A DNA stretch of 64,000 nucleotides from contig NC_020059.1 of NCBI RefSeq assembly GCF_000330885.1, positions 2,283,001 to 2,347,000 on the forward strand. The letters are read 5' to 3'. The DNA comes from Rhizobium tropici CIAT 899. Lineage in GTDB: Bacteria; Pseudomonadota; Alphaproteobacteria; Rhizobiales; Rhizobiaceae. The notes under the pieces are model-generated. The model worked only from the letters and a program-made list of their open reading frames with translations. It was not told the DNA's origin and searched no databases. Below are positions 63,584 through 64,000 of this stretch, one piece after another. A program made the translations under genes and the position numbers. Position 1 is the first letter of the stretch, and the number at the start of each line of letters is the position of its first letter.

Positions 63584-64000
63584 AGCTGCAAAAATTCTTC
63601 GCCTGGATCGCCGTTGCCATCGGCCTCATCTACTTCCTGGTGCCGCTCATCGGTACGCTGGAGTTCTCGCTGCGCATGCGGCGCAACGCTTACAGCTTTG
63701 ACGCCTATGCCTCCGTCTTTTCGGATTTCGGCTTCATAACGGCCTTTGGCTTCTCGATGTTGATGGCGCTTCTGACCATCATCTTCGGCATGCTGCTCGT
63801 TGTGCCCACGGCCTATTGGGTGCGGTTGCGGCTGCCGCAGCTTCGCCCTGTCGTAGAATTCATCACCTTGATGCCGTTGGTCATTCCGGCCATCGTCATC
63901 GTTTTCGGCTATCTGCGGCTCTATAATTCGTCGTCGATCCTGCCGCTGACCGGCTATAATTCGACGACGAACATTCTGCTCGTCTGCTCCTACATTGTAT
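63580..64000 (+). CDS. ABC transporter permease, second subunit (runs off window)
   Basis: The first 140 codons of a PotC-like permease are present, starting at ATG 63580 with MKLQKFFAWIAVAIGLIYFL and continuing open to the window end. Four hydrophobic segments are visible: about 7-26, 54-76, 89-110 and 130 onward. The EAA motif would come later. The 4-bp overlap with the preceding permease gene and the same family type identify it as the partner subunit. An ATPase gene is expected just outside. Confidence 0.88.
   Translation, partial: MKLQKFFAWIAVAIGLIYFLVPLIGTLEFSLRMRRNAYSFDAYASVFSDFGFITAFGFSMLMALLTIIFGMLLVVPTAYWVRLRLPQLRPVVEFITLMPLVIPAIVIVFGYLRLYNSSSILPLTGYNSTTNILLVCSYIV

Noticed and set aside
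1..64000. tRNA genes, insertion sequences, integrases, CRISPR arrays and toxin-antitoxin pairs
   Set aside because: None could be recognised by eye on either strand; the region reads as stable core and catabolic chromosome.

Overview
The window is chromosomal DNA of an alphaproteobacterium of the Rhizobiaceae, most likely a Rhizobium species. The evidence is GC-rich coding DNA, a long-linker FtsZ, an alphaproteobacterial-type RNase P RNA, PPi-dependent phosphofructokinase, betaine-lipid genes btaAB and the rhizobial arrangement of the division and cell-wall (dcw) cluster. No tRNA, rRNA, insertion sequence, prophage gene or CRISPR array was recognised.

Region 1 (1-25.4 kb) is the envelope and division block, almost all on the minus strand. 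Read 5' to 3' on that strand it runs mraZ, rsmH, ftsL, ftsI, murE, murF, mraY, murD, ftsW, murG, murC, murB, then an inserted pair (an MHS-family transporter on the plus strand and aqpZ), then ddl, ftsQ, ftsA, ftsZ, lpxC, bamD and the start of recN. Many junctions are 1-4 bp overlaps. Terminators separate murB, aqpZ, ftsZ and lpxC into transcription units. The mraZ promoter region carries four TGGGN boxes with an exact 10-bp period overlapping a good sigma-70-like promoter, which is a clear candidate MraZ autoregulatory operator.

Region 2 (25.5-40.5 kb) starts with rnpB and is rich in peptidoglycan-active enzymes: two SLT-type transglycosylases, AmpD, a GH25 lysozyme-like lipoprotein and an MltB-type transglycosylase. 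Between them lie an FAD amine oxidase, djlA, pfp, a LysE exporter, a serine hydrolase, btaAB (betaine lipid synthesis, normally a phosphate-starvation response), an EamA transporter and an unlisted 25-residue membrane peptide gene with a near-ideal ribosome-binding site.

Region 3 (40.5-53.5 kb) holds metF behind an ArsR-methyltransferase fusion regulator with a 16-bp palindromic operator, an ABC-F ATPase (ettA), a periplasmic RNase T2, a four-gene plus-strand unit (lysophospholipase-like hydrolase, EamA transporter, family III CoA-transferase, ThDP enzyme), RidA, a DUF442 phosphatase-like protein, an aldose-epimerase-like protein and an L,D-transpeptidase.

Region 4 (53.6-64 kb) looks like a catabolic locus. 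An iron alcohol dehydrogenase, an aldehyde dehydrogenase, a glutamine-synthetase-like ligase, an APC permease and an N-formylglutamate-amidohydrolase-like enzyme on the minus strand diverge from an RpiR regulator and an ABC importer on the plus strand. The inferred theme is uptake and gamma-glutamylation-type degradation of an amine. The word TGTGACA recurs in the control regions and may be the regulator's site. The last permease gene runs off the window.
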